Shown: positions 36,258 to 46,263, numbered from the stretch's first letter. The stretch is DNA of 64,000 nucleotides from JAJPKK01 sp963781195 (GCA_963781195.1 CAWAEZ010000014.1:124001-188000), one strand, 5' to 3'. Translations and numbers: made by a program. The notes: a model not told the origin generated them from the letters alone.

Positions 36258-38069
36258 ATGACCGCAGCGCCCATCGAAAACATCCGGAATTTCTCCATTG
36301 TCGCCCATATCGACCACGGCAAGTCGACCCTTGCCGACCGGCTGATTCAGATCACCGGCGGGCTGTCCGAACGCGAGATGGTCGGCCGCGAGCAGGTGCT
36401 CGATTCGATGGACATCGAGCGCGAGCGCGGCATCACCATCAAGGCGCAGACGGTGCGGCTGCACTACCACGCGAAGGACGGCAAGGACTACATCCTCAAC
36501 CTCATCGACACGCCGGGCCATGTCGACTTCGCCTACGAGGTCAATCGCAGCCTCGCCGCCTGCGAGGGATCGCTCCTCGTGGTGGACGCCAGCCAGGGGG
36601 TCGAAGCGCAGACGCTTGCCAACGTCTACCAGGCGCTCGACAACAACCACGAGGTCGTGCCGGTCCTCAACAAGATCGACCTGCCGGCCGCCGAGACCGA
36701 CAAGGTCAAGCAACAGATCGAGGACGTCATCGGCCTCGACGCGTCCGACGCGATCCTGATCTCGGCCAAGACCGGGCTCAACATCTCCGATGTTCTCGAG
36801 GCCATCGTCACGCGGCTGCCGCCGCCGAAGGGCGACCGCAGCGCGCCCTTGAAGGCGCTGCTCGTCGACAGCTGGTACGACACCTATCTCGGCGTCGTCG
36901 TGCTGCTGCGGATCGTGGACGGCACTCTCAAGAAGGGCCAGCGCATCCGCATGATGCGCACGCATGCGAGCCACGACGTCGACCGCGTCGGCGTGTTCAC
37001 GCCCAAGATGCTGGAGGTGGCGGAGCTCGGGCCGGGGGAGATCGGCTTCATCACCGGCTCGATCAAGGACGTCGCCGATACCCGCGTCGGCGACACCATC
37101 ACCGATGATCGCAAGCCCGCGGACGAGGCGCTGCCCGGGTTTCGTCCCGCGGTGCCGGTCGTGTTCTGCGGCCTGTTCCCGGTCGATGCCGCACAGTTCG
37201 AGGACTTGCGCGCGGCGATGGGAAAGCTGCGCCTCAACGACGCGAGCTTCTCCTACGAGATGGAGACGTCGGCCGCGCTCGGCTTCGGCTTCCGCTGCGG
37301 CTTTCTCGGATTGCTCCATCTCGAGATCATCCAGGAGCGGCTGGAGCGCGAGTTCAACCTCGACCTCATCGCCACCGCGCCGTCGGTTATCTACAAGATG
37401 ACGCTCACCGACGGCAAAGAGATCGAGATCCACAATCCGGTCGACATGCCCGACGTGGTGAAGATCCGCGAGATCCACGAGCCGTGGATTCGCGCCACCA
37501 TCCTGACGCCGGACGAGTATCTCGGCAGCGTGCTCAAGCTTTGCCAGGACCGCCGCGGCATCCAGATCGAGCTCACCTATGTGGGCAACCGCGCCATGGT
37601 GAAATACGACCTGCCGCTCAACGAGGTGGTGTTCGATTTCTACGACCGCCTGAAGTCGGTGTCGAAGGGCTATGCCTCGTTCGACTATCACCTCACCGAC
37701 TACCGGCCGGCCGATCTCGTCAAGATGATGATCCTCGTCAATGCCGAGCCGGTCGATGCGCTCTCGATGCTGGTCCACCGCACCCGCGCCGAGAACCGCG
37801 GCCGCGCCATGGTGGAGAAGCTCAAGGAGCTGATTCCGCCGCACATGTTCCAGATTCCGATCCAGGCCGCGATCGGCGGCAAGATCATCGCGCGCGAAAC
37901 CGTGCGCGCCTTCCGCAAGGACGTCACCGCCAAATGCTACGGCGGCGACATCACCCGCAAGCGAAAGCTTCTGGACAAGCAGAAGGAAGGCAAGAAGAAG
38001 ATGCGCCAGTTCGGCAAGGTGGACATCCCCCAGGAAGCCTTCATCGCCGCGCTCAAGGTCGACGTGTGA
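36258..38069 (+). CDS. lepA: Elongation factor 4 (LepA)
   Basis: 603 residues from the ATG at 36258 (the frame extends upstream, but the family begins at IENIRNFSIVAHIDHGKST). GTPase motifs: AHIDHGKSTLADRL (G1), GITIKAQTV (G2), DTPGHVDF (G3), NKIDLP (G4). The LepA-specific C-terminal domain ends KVDIPQEAFIAALKVDV. LepA is a ribosome-associated GTPase that can back-translocate stalled ribosomes and helps 30S biogenesis. It reads alone, 228 bp after the binding-protein gene. Confidence 0.98.
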   Translation: MTAAPIENIRNFSIVAHIDHGKSTLADRLIQITGGLSEREMVGREQVLDSMDIERERGITIKAQTVRLHYHAKDGKDYILNLIDTPGHVDFAYEVNRSLAACEGSLLVVDASQGVEAQTLANVYQALDNNHEVVPVLNKIDLPAAETDKVKQQIEDVIGLDASDAILISAKTGLNISDVLEAIVTRLPPPKGDRSAPLKALLVDSWYDTYLGVVVLLRIVDGTLKKGQRIRMMRTHASHDVDRVGVFTPKMLEVAELGPGEIGFITGSIKDVADTRVGDTITDDRKPADEALPGFRPAVPVVFCGLFPVDAAQFEDLRAAMGKLRLNDASFSYEMETSAALGFGFRCGFLGLLHLEIIQERLEREFNLDLIATAPSVIYKMTLTDGKEIEIHNPVDMPDVVKIREIHEPWIRATILTPDEYLGSVLKLCQDRRGIQIELTYVGNRAMVKYDLPLNEVVFDFYDRLKSVSKGYASFDYHLTDYRPADLVKMMILVNAEPVDALSMLVHRTRAENRGRAMVEKLKELIPPHMFQIPIQAAIGGKIIARETVRAFRKDVTAKCYGGDITRKRKLLDKQKEGKKKMRQFGKVDIPQEAFIAALKVDV

Positions 38070-38199
38070 CGCATCGTGCGGGGGCCACGCGTTGGTACCC
38101 GATGGCAGGGATGACGGCGGCGCCGTTCCGGCCCAATTCTGCCGCGAATCCTTGATTGCTTTGCCGCACACGCGGCCGCGATGGGGGCACGTCGGAGTG

Positions 38200-39168
38200 A
38201 TGCGCAGACCTGTTTCGAGCTTGGCACTCGCCGTCCTGGTCGCCGCGGCGACGGCGGCGGCGGCGCAAGACCTGGGCACCCTCGATCCCCCGACGCTGCC
38301 GCCCCTCGCGCACCCGGACGATCCCAAGACGCCGGCCAAGCAGCTGTTCGGCCGCAAGGCGACGCCGTCGGCGGGACCTGCCCATGTGGTCGGGTTTTAT
38401 TCCTCGGGCTGTCTCGCCGGCGCCAATCCGCTGCCCATCAACGGCCCGGCCTGGCAGGTCATGCGGCTGTCACGCAATCGCAACTGGGGCCACCCGGATC
38501 TGATCCAGTTCCTCGAACGGCTCGGCACCCGGGTCCAGAAGACCGGCACCTGGAATGGCCTCCTGGTCGGCGACATGTCGCAACCGCGGGGCGGGCCGAT
38601 GCTCACCGGGCACGCCAGCCATCAGGTGGGCCTCGACGCCGACATCTGGCTCAGGCCGATGCCGAAGCGAACCCTGACGCCCGCCGAGCGCGAACAGATG
38701 TCGGCAGTCATGGTGGTCGCCGACAGCCACCGCGACGTCGATCCGAACGTGTGGACCCACGGCCATTTCAACGTCATCAAGACGGCGGCGTCGGATCCCG
38801 AGGTGGAGCGCATTTTCGTCAACCCCGCGATCAAGGTGGCGCTGTGCCGCGAGGCCGGCAGCGACCGCGCCTGGCTCGAGAAGGTGCGGCCGTGGTGGGG
38901 TCATGATTACCACTTCCACGTCCGGATCCGGTGTCCCGCCGACAGTCCCGACTGCAAGCCGCAACCGCCCGCCGGCGGCGGCGACGGCTGCGGCACGGAG
39001 CTTCATTCCTGGTTCACCGAGGCGTTTCTTCATCCCAAGCCGTCGCCGCCGGAGCCGCCGAAGCCCGGCAAGCCGTTGTCGAGCCTGCCGCCCGCCTGCC
39101 GCGCCGTGTTGACCGCACCGGATGCGGCGGCGGCGAGCGCCGGCGTCGAAGGCGGGATCTCCCACTGA
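38200..39168 (+). CDS. mepA: Penicillin-insensitive murein endopeptidase
   Basis: 322 residues from the ATG at 38200 (GTCGGAG upstream). Signal peptide about 1-23 (ATAAAAQD). Zinc-enzyme motifs of the LAS/M74 family: MLTGHASHQVGLDADIW (His and Asp ligands), THGHFNVI and WWGHDYHFHVRIRCP (third His). MepA cleaves D-alanyl-meso-diaminopimelate cross-links in the periplasm. Conserved cysteines (SGC, LCREAG, RCPADSPDC) suggest disulfides. The Pro-rich tail is variable. Confidence 0.95.
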   Translation: MRRPVSSLALAVLVAAATAAAAQDLGTLDPPTLPPLAHPDDPKTPAKQLFGRKATPSAGPAHVVGFYSSGCLAGANPLPINGPAWQVMRLSRNRNWGHPDLIQFLERLGTRVQKTGTWNGLLVGDMSQPRGGPMLTGHASHQVGLDADIWLRPMPKRTLTPAEREQMSAVMVVADSHRDVDPNVWTHGHFNVIKTAASDPEVERIFVNPAIKVALCREAGSDRAWLEKVRPWWGHDYHFHVRIRCPADSPDCKPQPPAGGGDGCGTELHSWFTEAFLHPKPSPPEPPKPGKPLSSLPPACRAVLTAPDAAAASAGVEGGISH

Positions 39169-39195
39169 TTACGACGGCGGCGCGGATCAGACCCT

Positions 39196-40203
39196 TTGCG
39201 GACCATCACCGACCGTCTTCCCCGCGTCGCCATCGCCATCGGTGACCCCGCAGGCATCGGCCCCGAGATCAGTCTCAAGGCCGCGCTGGCGCGCGAGGTC
39301 ACGGCGATCTGCCGGCCCCTGATCGTCGGCGATCCGGGCGTCCTCGAACGTCAGGCCCGGGCGTGTGGCATCACCGCTGCGTTTCGCGTGCTCGCCGCGG
39401 CGCGCGAGGCCGACTGGTCGGACGCGGCCTTGCAGGTTCTCGCGATTCCCGTTCCGGATGGAGACGTCATCGCGGTCGGAGCCGTCGATGCCGCCAACGG
39501 GCGCGCCACGCTGGCGAGCGCTCGCGGTGCCATCCAGGCCGCGCTCGAAGGCGCAGTGGAGGCCGTGGTGGCGGCGCCCCATAACCAGACCGCCATCGCT
39601 GCGGCCGGCATCGCGTTCGACGGCTATCCCGGCCTTGTCGCCCGCGAAACCGCGACGAACGTCGACGACGTGTTCCTCATGCTCTGCTTCGGCGACCGTC
39701 GGATCGTCCACTGCACGTTGCATGTGAGCGTCGTCGATGCCGTCGCCATGATTACGCGCGCGCGGGTCGGACGCGCGATCCGCGCCACCGACGGGGTGCT
39801 CAAGCGCCTCGGCATCTCCGCGCCGAAGATTTTCGTGGGCGGGCTCAACCCGCATGCCGGCGAGGGCGGGCTGTTCGGCCGTGAGGAGATCGATGTCATC
39901 GCGCCGGCCATCGCCGCCCTGCGTGATCAAATCGACGTCGAAGGGCCATTCGGTTGCGACACCATGTTCGGGAAGCCGGGCGCCGATGCGTTCGTCGTGA
40001 TGCTGCACGACCAGGGCCACATTCCCGCTAAGCTCGCCGCCGCGACCGGCAGCGCGGCGCTTACCATCGGCACGCCTGTCGTGTTCTCATCGGTGGCCCA
40101 TGGCAGCGCTTATGACATCGCCGGCACCGGCGTCGCAAATCCAGCAGCGCTCGTCGCCGCGCTACGCGTCGTGACGGGTCACCACTTATCAAAGATTGAT
40201 TAA
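39196..40203 (+). CDS. pdxA: PdxA-family 4-phosphate dehydrogenase
   Basis: 335 residues from a TTG at 39196, 27 bp after mepA; no later start keeps the conserved beginning. Motifs: AIAIGDPAGIGPEISLKAAL, VAAPHNQTAIAAAGI, TLHVSVVDAVAMITRARV, FVGGLNPHAGEGGLFG, MLHDQGHIPAKLAA and GTPVVFSSVAHGSAYDIAG. PdxA oxidises 4-phosphohydroxy-L-threonine for vitamin B6 synthesis; the PdxA2 branch acts on threonate 4-phosphate. The isolated setting and VVAAPHNQ variant leave open which branch this is. Confidence 0.8.
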   Translation: MRTITDRLPRVAIAIGDPAGIGPEISLKAALAREVTAICRPLIVGDPGVLERQARACGITAAFRVLAAAREADWSDAALQVLAIPVPDGDVIAVGAVDAANGRATLASARGAIQAALEGAVEAVVAAPHNQTAIAAAGIAFDGYPGLVARETATNVDDVFLMLCFGDRRIVHCTLHVSVVDAVAMITRARVGRAIRATDGVLKRLGISAPKIFVGGLNPHAGEGGLFGREEIDVIAPAIAALRDQIDVEGPFGCDTMFGKPGADAFVVMLHDQGHIPAKLAAATGSAALTIGTPVVFSSVAHGSAYDIAGTGVANPAALVAALRVVTGHHLSKID

Positions 40204-40398
40204 GAACGGATGGGCAGTCTCAGGATCTCAACGAGACTCGGCGTGCATCCATCACACTGCGTGCATTGCAGCGCCGCACGCATCGAACCGTGGTGACTTC
40301 CAGGGACGCTGCGTTTCATCCAGCATCGCTTCCCGGGCGGCGTTTTCCGCGGCGCTGGAAGCGCGATGCATCGGCGTTCCGTTCTCGAACACCGGACG

Positions 40399-40611
40399 TC
40401 AGGCGGCGACGGTGCGGAATGCCATGCGGGTCTGCTCGGAGACCCAGGAGCGCGCCTTGGTCTCGATCCAGCGCCGCGCTTCCTGCTCGGTTATGAACCC
40501 GGGTATGTGATCGCGCTTGCCATGGGCCCACGCGACCCGGACATACCATCCCGGTGCGGACTTCAGGCGACGCGCCTCGAAGACCGGATCGGCATCTGTT
40601 TCGTTCATCAT
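40399..40611 (-). CDS. Small conserved cytosolic protein
   Basis: 70 residues, start at 40611 (tandem ATG pair). The core ARRLKSAPGWYVRVAWAHG, HIPGFITEQEARRWIETKAR and SWVSEQ looks like a short beta-hairpin plus helix and resembles small hypothetical proteins conserved in Bradyrhizobium. No known motif. Its upstream region has the tandem repeat at 40623-40690. Confidence 0.6.
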   Translation of the reverse strand: MMNETDADPVFEARRLKSAPGWYVRVAWAHGKRDHIPGFITEQEARRWIETKARSWVSEQTRMAFRTVAA

Positions 40612-41127
40612 GTCACCTTGCGTTTGATCCGTGTGGGAGAGCTTGATTCGTGAGAGTGCGATTCGTGAGAGAAGGTTGATCCGTGCGAGGAGGCTCGGTG
40701 AGGAGAAAACTCGCGGCCGAGAGCGCCATCGATCGTGGTCGAACTCGAATCACGCCGCGAGAATTGGAAGTTGAGCATCATCTCGTAAAGGAAGTCTTCA
40801 ACTTTTTGGATCGTCCAGTTAACAGGCAAGCTCGCGCTTTTGTTCCGACTGGACGATGGTTATCGGCCGGTGAAATGAGGAACTGCGGCCCAGCGATATC
40901 GAGACGCCGCGATTCGCATTTTGGACTGCAAACACCGGCGGTAATGTGACAAGTCCTGCCGCAATCCGGCCGGAAAGCTCGTTCCGGCGCAAGGCGTGCC
41001 CAGCCGCCCAGTTGCCGAAGGGCGGCGCGCGGGTGGGCCGGCGCCCGCTTCGCGGGGGTTGCGCAGTATCGCCGGAGCCCGGATGATGGGTGACCGGCGC
41101 GCCAGATGCCGGCAAGGAGGGAAACCC
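40612..41127. other. Gene-poor region between the small protein and the LivK-type gene
   Basis: Contains the tandem repeat (40623-40690). A minus-strand frame (40608-40829) from a TTG start overlaps the small gene's ATG by 4 bp and would encode a Ser/His-rich 73-residue peptide. I do not trust it: part of its sequence is just translated repeat. The remainder holds nothing recognisable except the AGGAGG ribosome site at about 41115. Confidence 0.4.
40623..40690. repeat. Degenerate short tandem repeat
   Basis: Four copies of a GATTCGTGAGAG-like unit: 40623-40641, 40642-40656, 40657-40671 and 40676-40690. They lie just upstream of the small minus-strand gene, where they could form a regulatory array or be slippage-prone DNA. 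Confidence 0.7.
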
Positions 41128-42390
41128 ATGGACGTCGTTTTCAGCCGCCGTGCGCTGGCCGGTCTTTGCGGCGGCGCGATTGCCAGCGCCGCCGGGGTGG
41201 CGGCGTCACAGAGTGCAAACCCGATTCGCATCGGCCTCGGCATGGCGGTGACCGGCCCCCTCGCGGCGAACGGCAAGTCGGCGCTGCTCGCGATGCAGAT
41301 CTGGGAGGAGACCGTCAACGCCAGGGGCGGCCTGCTCGGCCGTCCGGTGAAGCTCGTCTACTACGACGACCAGAGCAACCCGTCCAACGTGCCGGCGCTG
41401 TACACCAAGCTGCTCGACATCGACAAGGTCGACCTGATCATCAGCGGCTACGCCACCAACATGGTGGCGCCGGCGCTGCCGATCGCGATCGCGCGCAACA
41501 AAGTCTTCATCGGGCTGATCGGGCTCGCGGTGAATGCGGAGTACGGATACTCGCGCTATTTCGCCATGCACCCCGCAGGCCCCAGTCCGAAGGCCGCGAC
41601 CACCCGCGGCTTCTTCGAGATCGCGATGGAGCAGACGCCCAAGCCGCAGACCGTCGCGATCGCCGCCGCCGACGCCGAGTTCTCGCGCAACGCATCCGAC
41701 GGGGCGCGCGAGAATGCCAAGGCGGCGGGACTCAAGATCGTGTACGACCGCAGCTATCCACCCAACACCACCGATTACTCGCCGATCGTGCGGGGGATGC
41801 AGGCGAGCAATGCCGACCTCGCCGTGATCTGCTCCTATCCGCTGGAGACGGTGGGTTTCATCCGCGCCATCAACGAGATCGGCTACAAGCCGAAGATGAT
41901 CGGCGGCGGCATGGTGGGGACCCAGGCGACCGCGATCAAGACCCAGCTCGGACCGCTTCTCAACGGCATCGTCAATTTCGATTTCTGGGTGCCGGCGCCG
42001 ACCATGCAGTTTCCCGGGGTGATGGATCTGATCAAGACCTATCAGGAACGCGCCGGCAAGGAGGGCGTCGATGCGCTGGGCTACTACATGGCGCCCTGGG
42101 CGTTCGCCGACCTCCAGGTTTTGCAGCAGGCGATCGAAGGCACCAAGAGCATCGACGACGGCAAGCTCGCCGATTTCATGCGGGCCAACACGTTCAAGAC
42201 GGTGGTCGGCGACATCAAGTTCGGCGACAAGGGCGAGCTTGCGGTCGGCCGCACCATCCAGACCCAGTTCCAGGGCATCAAGGGCAACGATCTCGACCAG
42301 TTCCGCAACGTCTCCGCCCAGGTGATCCTGGCGCCGGCGGAGCTGCGGTCCGGCAAGCTGATCTACCCCTACGAGAAGGCCCGGCAGTAG
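41128..42390 (+). CDS. Branched-chain-amino-acid-type ABC binding protein (LivK-like)
   Basis: 420 residues from the ATG at 41128 with a strong AGGAGG. The N-terminus SRRALAGLCGGAIASAAGVA resembles a Tat signal. The Peripla_BP_6 fold shows IRIGLGMAVTGPLAANGKSA, VKLVYYDDQSNPSNVPALYT, INEIGYKPKMIGGGM and a C-terminal lobe with QTQFQGIKGNDLDQFR. Liv-type proteins bind amino acids, amides or aromatic compounds. No LivHMGF genes are adjacent. Confidence 0.9.
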   Translation: MDVVFSRRALAGLCGGAIASAAGVAASQSANPIRIGLGMAVTGPLAANGKSALLAMQIWEETVNARGGLLGRPVKLVYYDDQSNPSNVPALYTKLLDIDKVDLIISGYATNMVAPALPIAIARNKVFIGLIGLAVNAEYGYSRYFAMHPAGPSPKAATTRGFFEIAMEQTPKPQTVAIAAADAEFSRNASDGARENAKAAGLKIVYDRSYPPNTTDYSPIVRGMQASNADLAVICSYPLETVGFIRAINEIGYKPKMIGGGMVGTQATAIKTQLGPLLNGIVNFDFWVPAPTMQFPGVMDLIKTYQERAGKEGVDALGYYMAPWAFADLQVLQQAIEGTKSIDDGKLADFMRANTFKTVVGDIKFGDKGELAVGRTIQTQFQGIKGNDLDQFRNVSAQVILAPAELRSGKLIYPYEKARQ

Positions 42391-42551
42391 CGGGATCGTC
42401 CGACGGGCGGCGCCGCCGCGCTTCACAGCGGCATCGTACCGCTATCCCGATTGTCGGGCACGGCGGTGTCTCGCCCGAGCGGCCGGCGTGGACGGATGAG
42501 CGGCCGGGACAAGCCCCCGGCCGCGTCCCCGAGCGGGCAGGCCCGCGACAC

Positions 42552-44195
42552 CTACTGGAAGATGATGATGGCGTTCTTGAGCGTGATCCAGACGCCCCAG
42601 GCGATGGGAATGCCGACGAAGCACCAGAATGCGAGAGCCCTGGCGTCGAGGCCGCCCTTGCCGATGCCGTAATCGCCTTCGATCGCCGGGCCGCCGCCCT
42701 TGGCCTGCAGCGCCGCGACCGCCTCCGGCTTCATGAACCATCTGTCCGCCAGCGGCTTGATCATCATGTTGCAGAACAACCCGATGACCAGCATTCCCGC
42801 CAGGACGTACATGGTGACGTCGTAGACGTGATCGCGCGGCACGCCGGCCGCGATCTCGAACTCGCGGATGTAGTTGACGACCACCGGCCCGACGATTCCC
42901 GCCGTCGACCAGGCGGTGAGCAGCCGACCGTGGATGGCGCCGACGAACTGGGTGCCGAAGATGTCGGCGAGGTAGGCCGGCACGGTGGCGAAGCCGCCGC
43001 CATACATCGACAGGATGATCCCGAAGGCGAGGACGAACAGCGCCTTGCTGCCGATCTGGGCAAACCATGGCGCGGTGGCGTAGAGCACGATGCCGAGCAG
43101 GAAGAACGTGTAGTAGGTGTTCTTGCGCCCGATATAGTCCGACAGCGAGGCCCAGAAGAAGCGGCCGCCGATGTTGAACAGCGACAGCAACCCGGTGAAG
43201 CCGGCGGCGATCGCCGCGACCATGACCCGCTGCTCGGGGCTCAAGGCGCCGAACTTCACGTCGGGCTGCCCGATCAGCGCGCCGCCGAAAATCTCCTGCA
43301 GCATCGGCGAAGCCATGCCGATGACGCCGATGCCGGCCGACACGTTGAGCATGAGCACCAGCCAGATCAGCCAGAACTGCTTGGTCTTGTGGGCATCCTT
43401 GAGGTCGACGCTGCGCTGGGTGATCATCGCCGAACCGGTCGGCGGAGTATATCCGGCCGGCCTCCAGCCGGCGGGCGGGACGCGGTAGCCGAAAGCGCCG
43501 ATGATCATGAAGACGAAGTAGATCGCGGCGAGGGTGAGGAAGGTCTGCCAGACCCCGACCGAACTCGGGGTGCGGAAGTGGTTCATCAGCATGTTCGCGA
43601 GCGGCGCACCGATCATGGCACCGCCGCCGAACCCCATGATGGCCATTCCGGTGGCCATTCCGCGGCGATCGGGAAACCACTTCACCAGCGTCGAGACCGG
43701 CGAGATGTATCCGAGGCCCAGCCCGATGCCGCCGATCACGCCGGTGCCGAGCCACAGGATCCAGAGCTGATGGGTGTAGACGCCGACGGCCCCCAGAGCG
43801 ATGCCGCCGCACCAGCACAGCGCGGCCACCACGCCTGCCTTGCGGGGACCAGCCCGTTCGAGCCAGCCGCCCCAGATCGCCGCCGACGATCCGAGCAGCA
43901 CGAAGAACAGGGTGTACATCCAGCCGAGGTCGGCGATCGTCCAGTCGCAGGTGGTGGTCACCAGGGCGGCGAGGAGCGACTGGCCGGGACAGGCATTGGA
44001 GCTGCTGATGCCGATGGCGCGCGACAGCGGCAGCCAGAACACGCTGAAGCCGTAGGCCATCCCGATGCAAAGGTGGATGCACAGCGCTGCCGGCGGCACC
44101 AGCCAGCGGTTGAAGCCTGCCGTGGCGATGATGCGTTCGCGGTCGAGCAGACCAGCGCCTGCCCCAGGCGCGAGGGTTCCTTGAATCGTCGACAT
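42552..44195 (-). CDS. MFS transporter, oxalate:formate antiporter (OFA) family
   Basis: 547 residues and 12 helices. The N-terminus LVPPAALCIHLCIGMAYGFS VFWLPL and the helix-4/5 segment GLGLGYISPVSTLVKWFPDR belong to the OFA (OxlT-like) family; RRGMATGMAIMGFGGGAMIG follows. The second half has IGGRFFWASLSDYIGRKNTY. Members exchange oxalate, formate or other monocarboxylates. It is divergent from mobB-moeA, whose products build the molybdenum cofactor required by formate dehydrogenases, so an oxalate or formate role is plausible but unproven. Confidence 0.85.
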   Translation of the reverse strand: MSTIQGTLAPGAGAGLLDRERIIATAGFNRWLVPPAALCIHLCIGMAYGFSVFWLPLSRAIGISSSNACPGQSLLAALVTTTCDWTIADLGWMYTLFFVLLGSSAAIWGGWLERAGPRKAGVVAALCWCGGIALGAVGVYTHQLWILWLGTGVIGGIGLGLGYISPVSTLVKWFPDRRGMATGMAIMGFGGGAMIGAPLANMLMNHFRTPSSVGVWQTFLTLAAIYFVFMIIGAFGYRVPPAGWRPAGYTPPTGSAMITQRSVDLKDAHKTKQFWLIWLVLMLNVSAGIGVIGMASPMLQEIFGGALIGQPDVKFGALSPEQRVMVAAIAAGFTGLLSLFNIGGRFFWASLSDYIGRKNTYYTFFLLGIVLYATAPWFAQIGSKALFVLAFGIILSMYGGGFATVPAYLADIFGTQFVGAIHGRLLTAWSTAGIVGPVVVNYIREFEIAAGVPRDHVYDVTMYVLAGMLVIGLFCNMMIKPLADRWFMKPEAVAALQAKGGGPAIEGDYGIGKGGLDARALAFWCFVGIPIAWGVWITLKNAIIIFQ

Positions 44196-44458
44196 ATTCC
44201 GCCCTTTTCCGAGGTCGTTTATCGCGTGCCGCTCGTCAAGGGCGGGGCCATTCGAATCCCGGCCTGCCTCGGCGGCCGGGATCCATTTGACAAACCGCCC
44301 TCGGCTGCGTGATCGGAGGCAAGGTTTGCTGCTGGCATGGCGATTTGATGCGAAATCGGGAACTCGCGCAACTTGGAAAAAAGTCGCGGAACCTGTGCCA
44401 TGGTGCGGCCCGGCCTCGGCGGACGGGCACGATGATGCTATGGCGAGTAGGGTAAATC

Positions 44459-44995
44459 ATGCGCGTTCTTGGACTGGCCGGCTGGAGCGGGTCTGGTAAG
44501 ACGACCCTGCTCGCCAAGATCATTCCCCGTCTCGTCGCCCGCGGCCTCACCGTGTCGACCATCAAGCACGCGCATCACGGCTTCGATGTCGATACGCCAG
44601 GCAAGGATTCCCACACCCACCGCACCGCGGGGGCGACCGAGGTGCTGGTCGCGTCTGGCCGCCGCTGGGCGCTGATGCACGAGTTGCGGGAAGCCGCCGA
44701 GCCCACCATCTACGACTTGCTCAGGAAGCTGTCGCCGGTCGATCTCGTGCTCATCGAGGGCTTCAAATCGGCGCGCCATGCCCGCATCGAGGTCTACCGC
44801 AGCGAGGTCGGCAAGCCGCCTTTCCATCCGGAGAATCCCCACGTGGCCGGCATCGTATCCGACATCCCGTTCCCCCATGCCGGCTGCCCGGTGGTCCACA
44901 TCGATGACGCCGAGGGTGTCGTCGAACTCGTGCTCGCCGCCGCGGAGAGCCTGGATGCGGTGCTTGCCCGGGCGCCGAAAGGCGCCAGCCCCTGA
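44459..44995 (+). CDS. mobB: Molybdopterin-guanine dinucleotide biosynthesis protein MobB
   Basis: 178 residues. The P-loop VLGLAGWSGSGKTTLLAKI is at residues 3-21, followed by VSTIKHAHHGFDVDTPGKDS and the family motif RTAGATEVLVAS. MobB binds GTP and assists MobA in attaching GMP to molybdopterin. The stop overlaps the moeA start by one base (TGATG), so the two are translationally coupled. Confidence 0.95.
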   Translation: MRVLGLAGWSGSGKTTLLAKIIPRLVARGLTVSTIKHAHHGFDVDTPGKDSHTHRTAGATEVLVASGRRWALMHELREAAEPTIYDLLRKLSPVDLVLIEGFKSARHARIEVYRSEVGKPPFHPENPHVAGIVSDIPFPHAGCPVVHIDDAEGVVELVLAAAESLDAVLARAPKGASP

Positions 44996-46263
44996 TGGCG
45001 CAGCTGACCGATGACTGCTTCGCCTTTGCGGGACCACTGCTCCCCATCGCGGACATGGAGCGGTTGATCGCCGAGCGGGTCGTGCCGGTCGCCGAAATCG
45101 AGGACGTCGGGCTTGCCGCCGGCCTCGGACGGGTGGCGGCGGTCGATGTCATCGCCGCCCAGGACCTGCCGCCGTTCGATAATTCCGCGGTGGACGGCTT
45201 TGCGGTACGCCATGGCGATCTCGTGCCGGGCGCCGAGACCCGGCTCGCCGTCGTCGACCGCGCCCTCGCCGGCCATGCCGTGGCTCACACGCTCGGGCGC
45301 GGCGAGGCGATCCGCATCTTCACCGGGGCGCCGATGCCGGCCGGCGCCGATACCGTCTTCATGCAGGAGGATTGCCGCACCGAGGACGGCACGGTGGTGG
45401 TGCCGCCCGGCCTCGGGCGCGGCGCCAACAGCCGTCCCGCCGGCGAGGATGTCCGCGCGGGGACCGTCATGCTGCCCGCGGGCCGGCGGCTCACCGCGCA
45501 GGATCTCGCGCTCGCCGCCGCACAGGGCGTGACCACGCTCCCGGTCCGGCGCCGGCTGCGGGTCGCGGTGTTCTCCACCGGCGACGAGGTCGTGGAGCCT
45601 GGCACCGCGCGTCCGGCGGCGGCGATCTTCGACGCCAACCGGCATCTGCTCCGCGCCCTGTTGGAGAAGTTCGGGGCGGATGTGACCGATCTCGGCATCC
45701 TGCGCGATGCGCGGCCGGCGCTGGAGCGCGCGATCACCGCCGCGGCGGAAGACCACGACCTCGTCCTCACGTCGGGCGGGGTGTCGACCGGTGAGGCCGA
45801 CCATGTGCGCGCCGCGGTCGAGGCGATCGGCCGGCTGGTGTTCTGGCGCGTCGCCATCAAGCCGGGCCGTCCGGTCGCCATGGGCGTGGTGCCGGGCCGC
45901 GGCGGCGCCGCCGCCTTCGTCGGGCTCCCGGGCAATCCGGCCGCGGTCTACGTCACCTTCGTGCGGGTGGTGTGGCCGCTGCTGCTGCGGCTCGCCGGCG
46001 CTGCGCCGCAGGTGCCGCTGGCGCTGCCGGTGCGCGCGACCTTTCCCTACCGCAAGCGCGGCGGCCGCCGGGAATATGTGCGGGTCACCCTGCGGCGTGC
46101 CGACGACGGCGTGGTCGAGGCGGTGAAATTTCCCGTCGACGGCGCCGGCGTCATCACCTCGCTGACCGAGACCGACGGGCTCGTCGAACTCGGCGAGGAC
46201 GTGACCGAGATAGCGCCGGGGGAGACGGTGCCGTTTCTCTCTTACGCGGCGCTGACGGCTTAG
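44995..46263 (+). CDS. moeA: Molybdopterin molybdotransferase MoeA
   Basis: 422 residues, full length. Signatures: DLPPFDNSAVDGFAVR, IRIFTGAPMPAGADTVFMQE, FSTGDEVVEPG, LTSGGVSTGEADHV and FVGLPGNPAAVYVTFVR. MoeA inserts molybdate into adenylylated molybdopterin. It overlaps mobB by one base and is followed by the REP-like inverted pair. Confidence 0.96.
   Translation: MAQLTDDCFAFAGPLLPIADMERLIAERVVPVAEIEDVGLAAGLGRVAAVDVIAAQDLPPFDNSAVDGFAVRHGDLVPGAETRLAVVDRALAGHAVAHTLGRGEAIRIFTGAPMPAGADTVFMQEDCRTEDGTVVVPPGLGRGANSRPAGEDVRAGTVMLPAGRRLTAQDLALAAAQGVTTLPVRRRLRVAVFSTGDEVVEPGTARPAAAIFDANRHLLRALLEKFGADVTDLGILRDARPALERAITAAAEDHDLVLTSGGVSTGEADHVRAAVEAIGRLVFWRVAIKPGRPVAMGVVPGRGGAAAFVGLPGNPAAVYVTFVRVVWPLLLRLAGAAPQVPLALPVRATFPYRKRGGRREYVRVTLRRADDGVVEAVKFPVDGAGVITSLTETDGLVELGEDVTEIAPGETVPFLSYAALTA

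Noticed and set aside
36156..38357. A 733-codon minus-strand frame opposite lepA
   Set aside because: Shadow of lepA.
40608..40829. A 73-residue minus-strand peptide overlapping the small gene's start
   Set aside because: TTG start, no ribosome site, and its Ser/His-rich part is translated tandem repeat.
41106..44312. A 1068-codon open frame on the plus strand
   Set aside because: It lies across the LivK-type gene in another frame and antisense to the MFS gene. Composition is Arg/Gly/His-rich with no domain, as expected for a shadow in GC-rich DNA.
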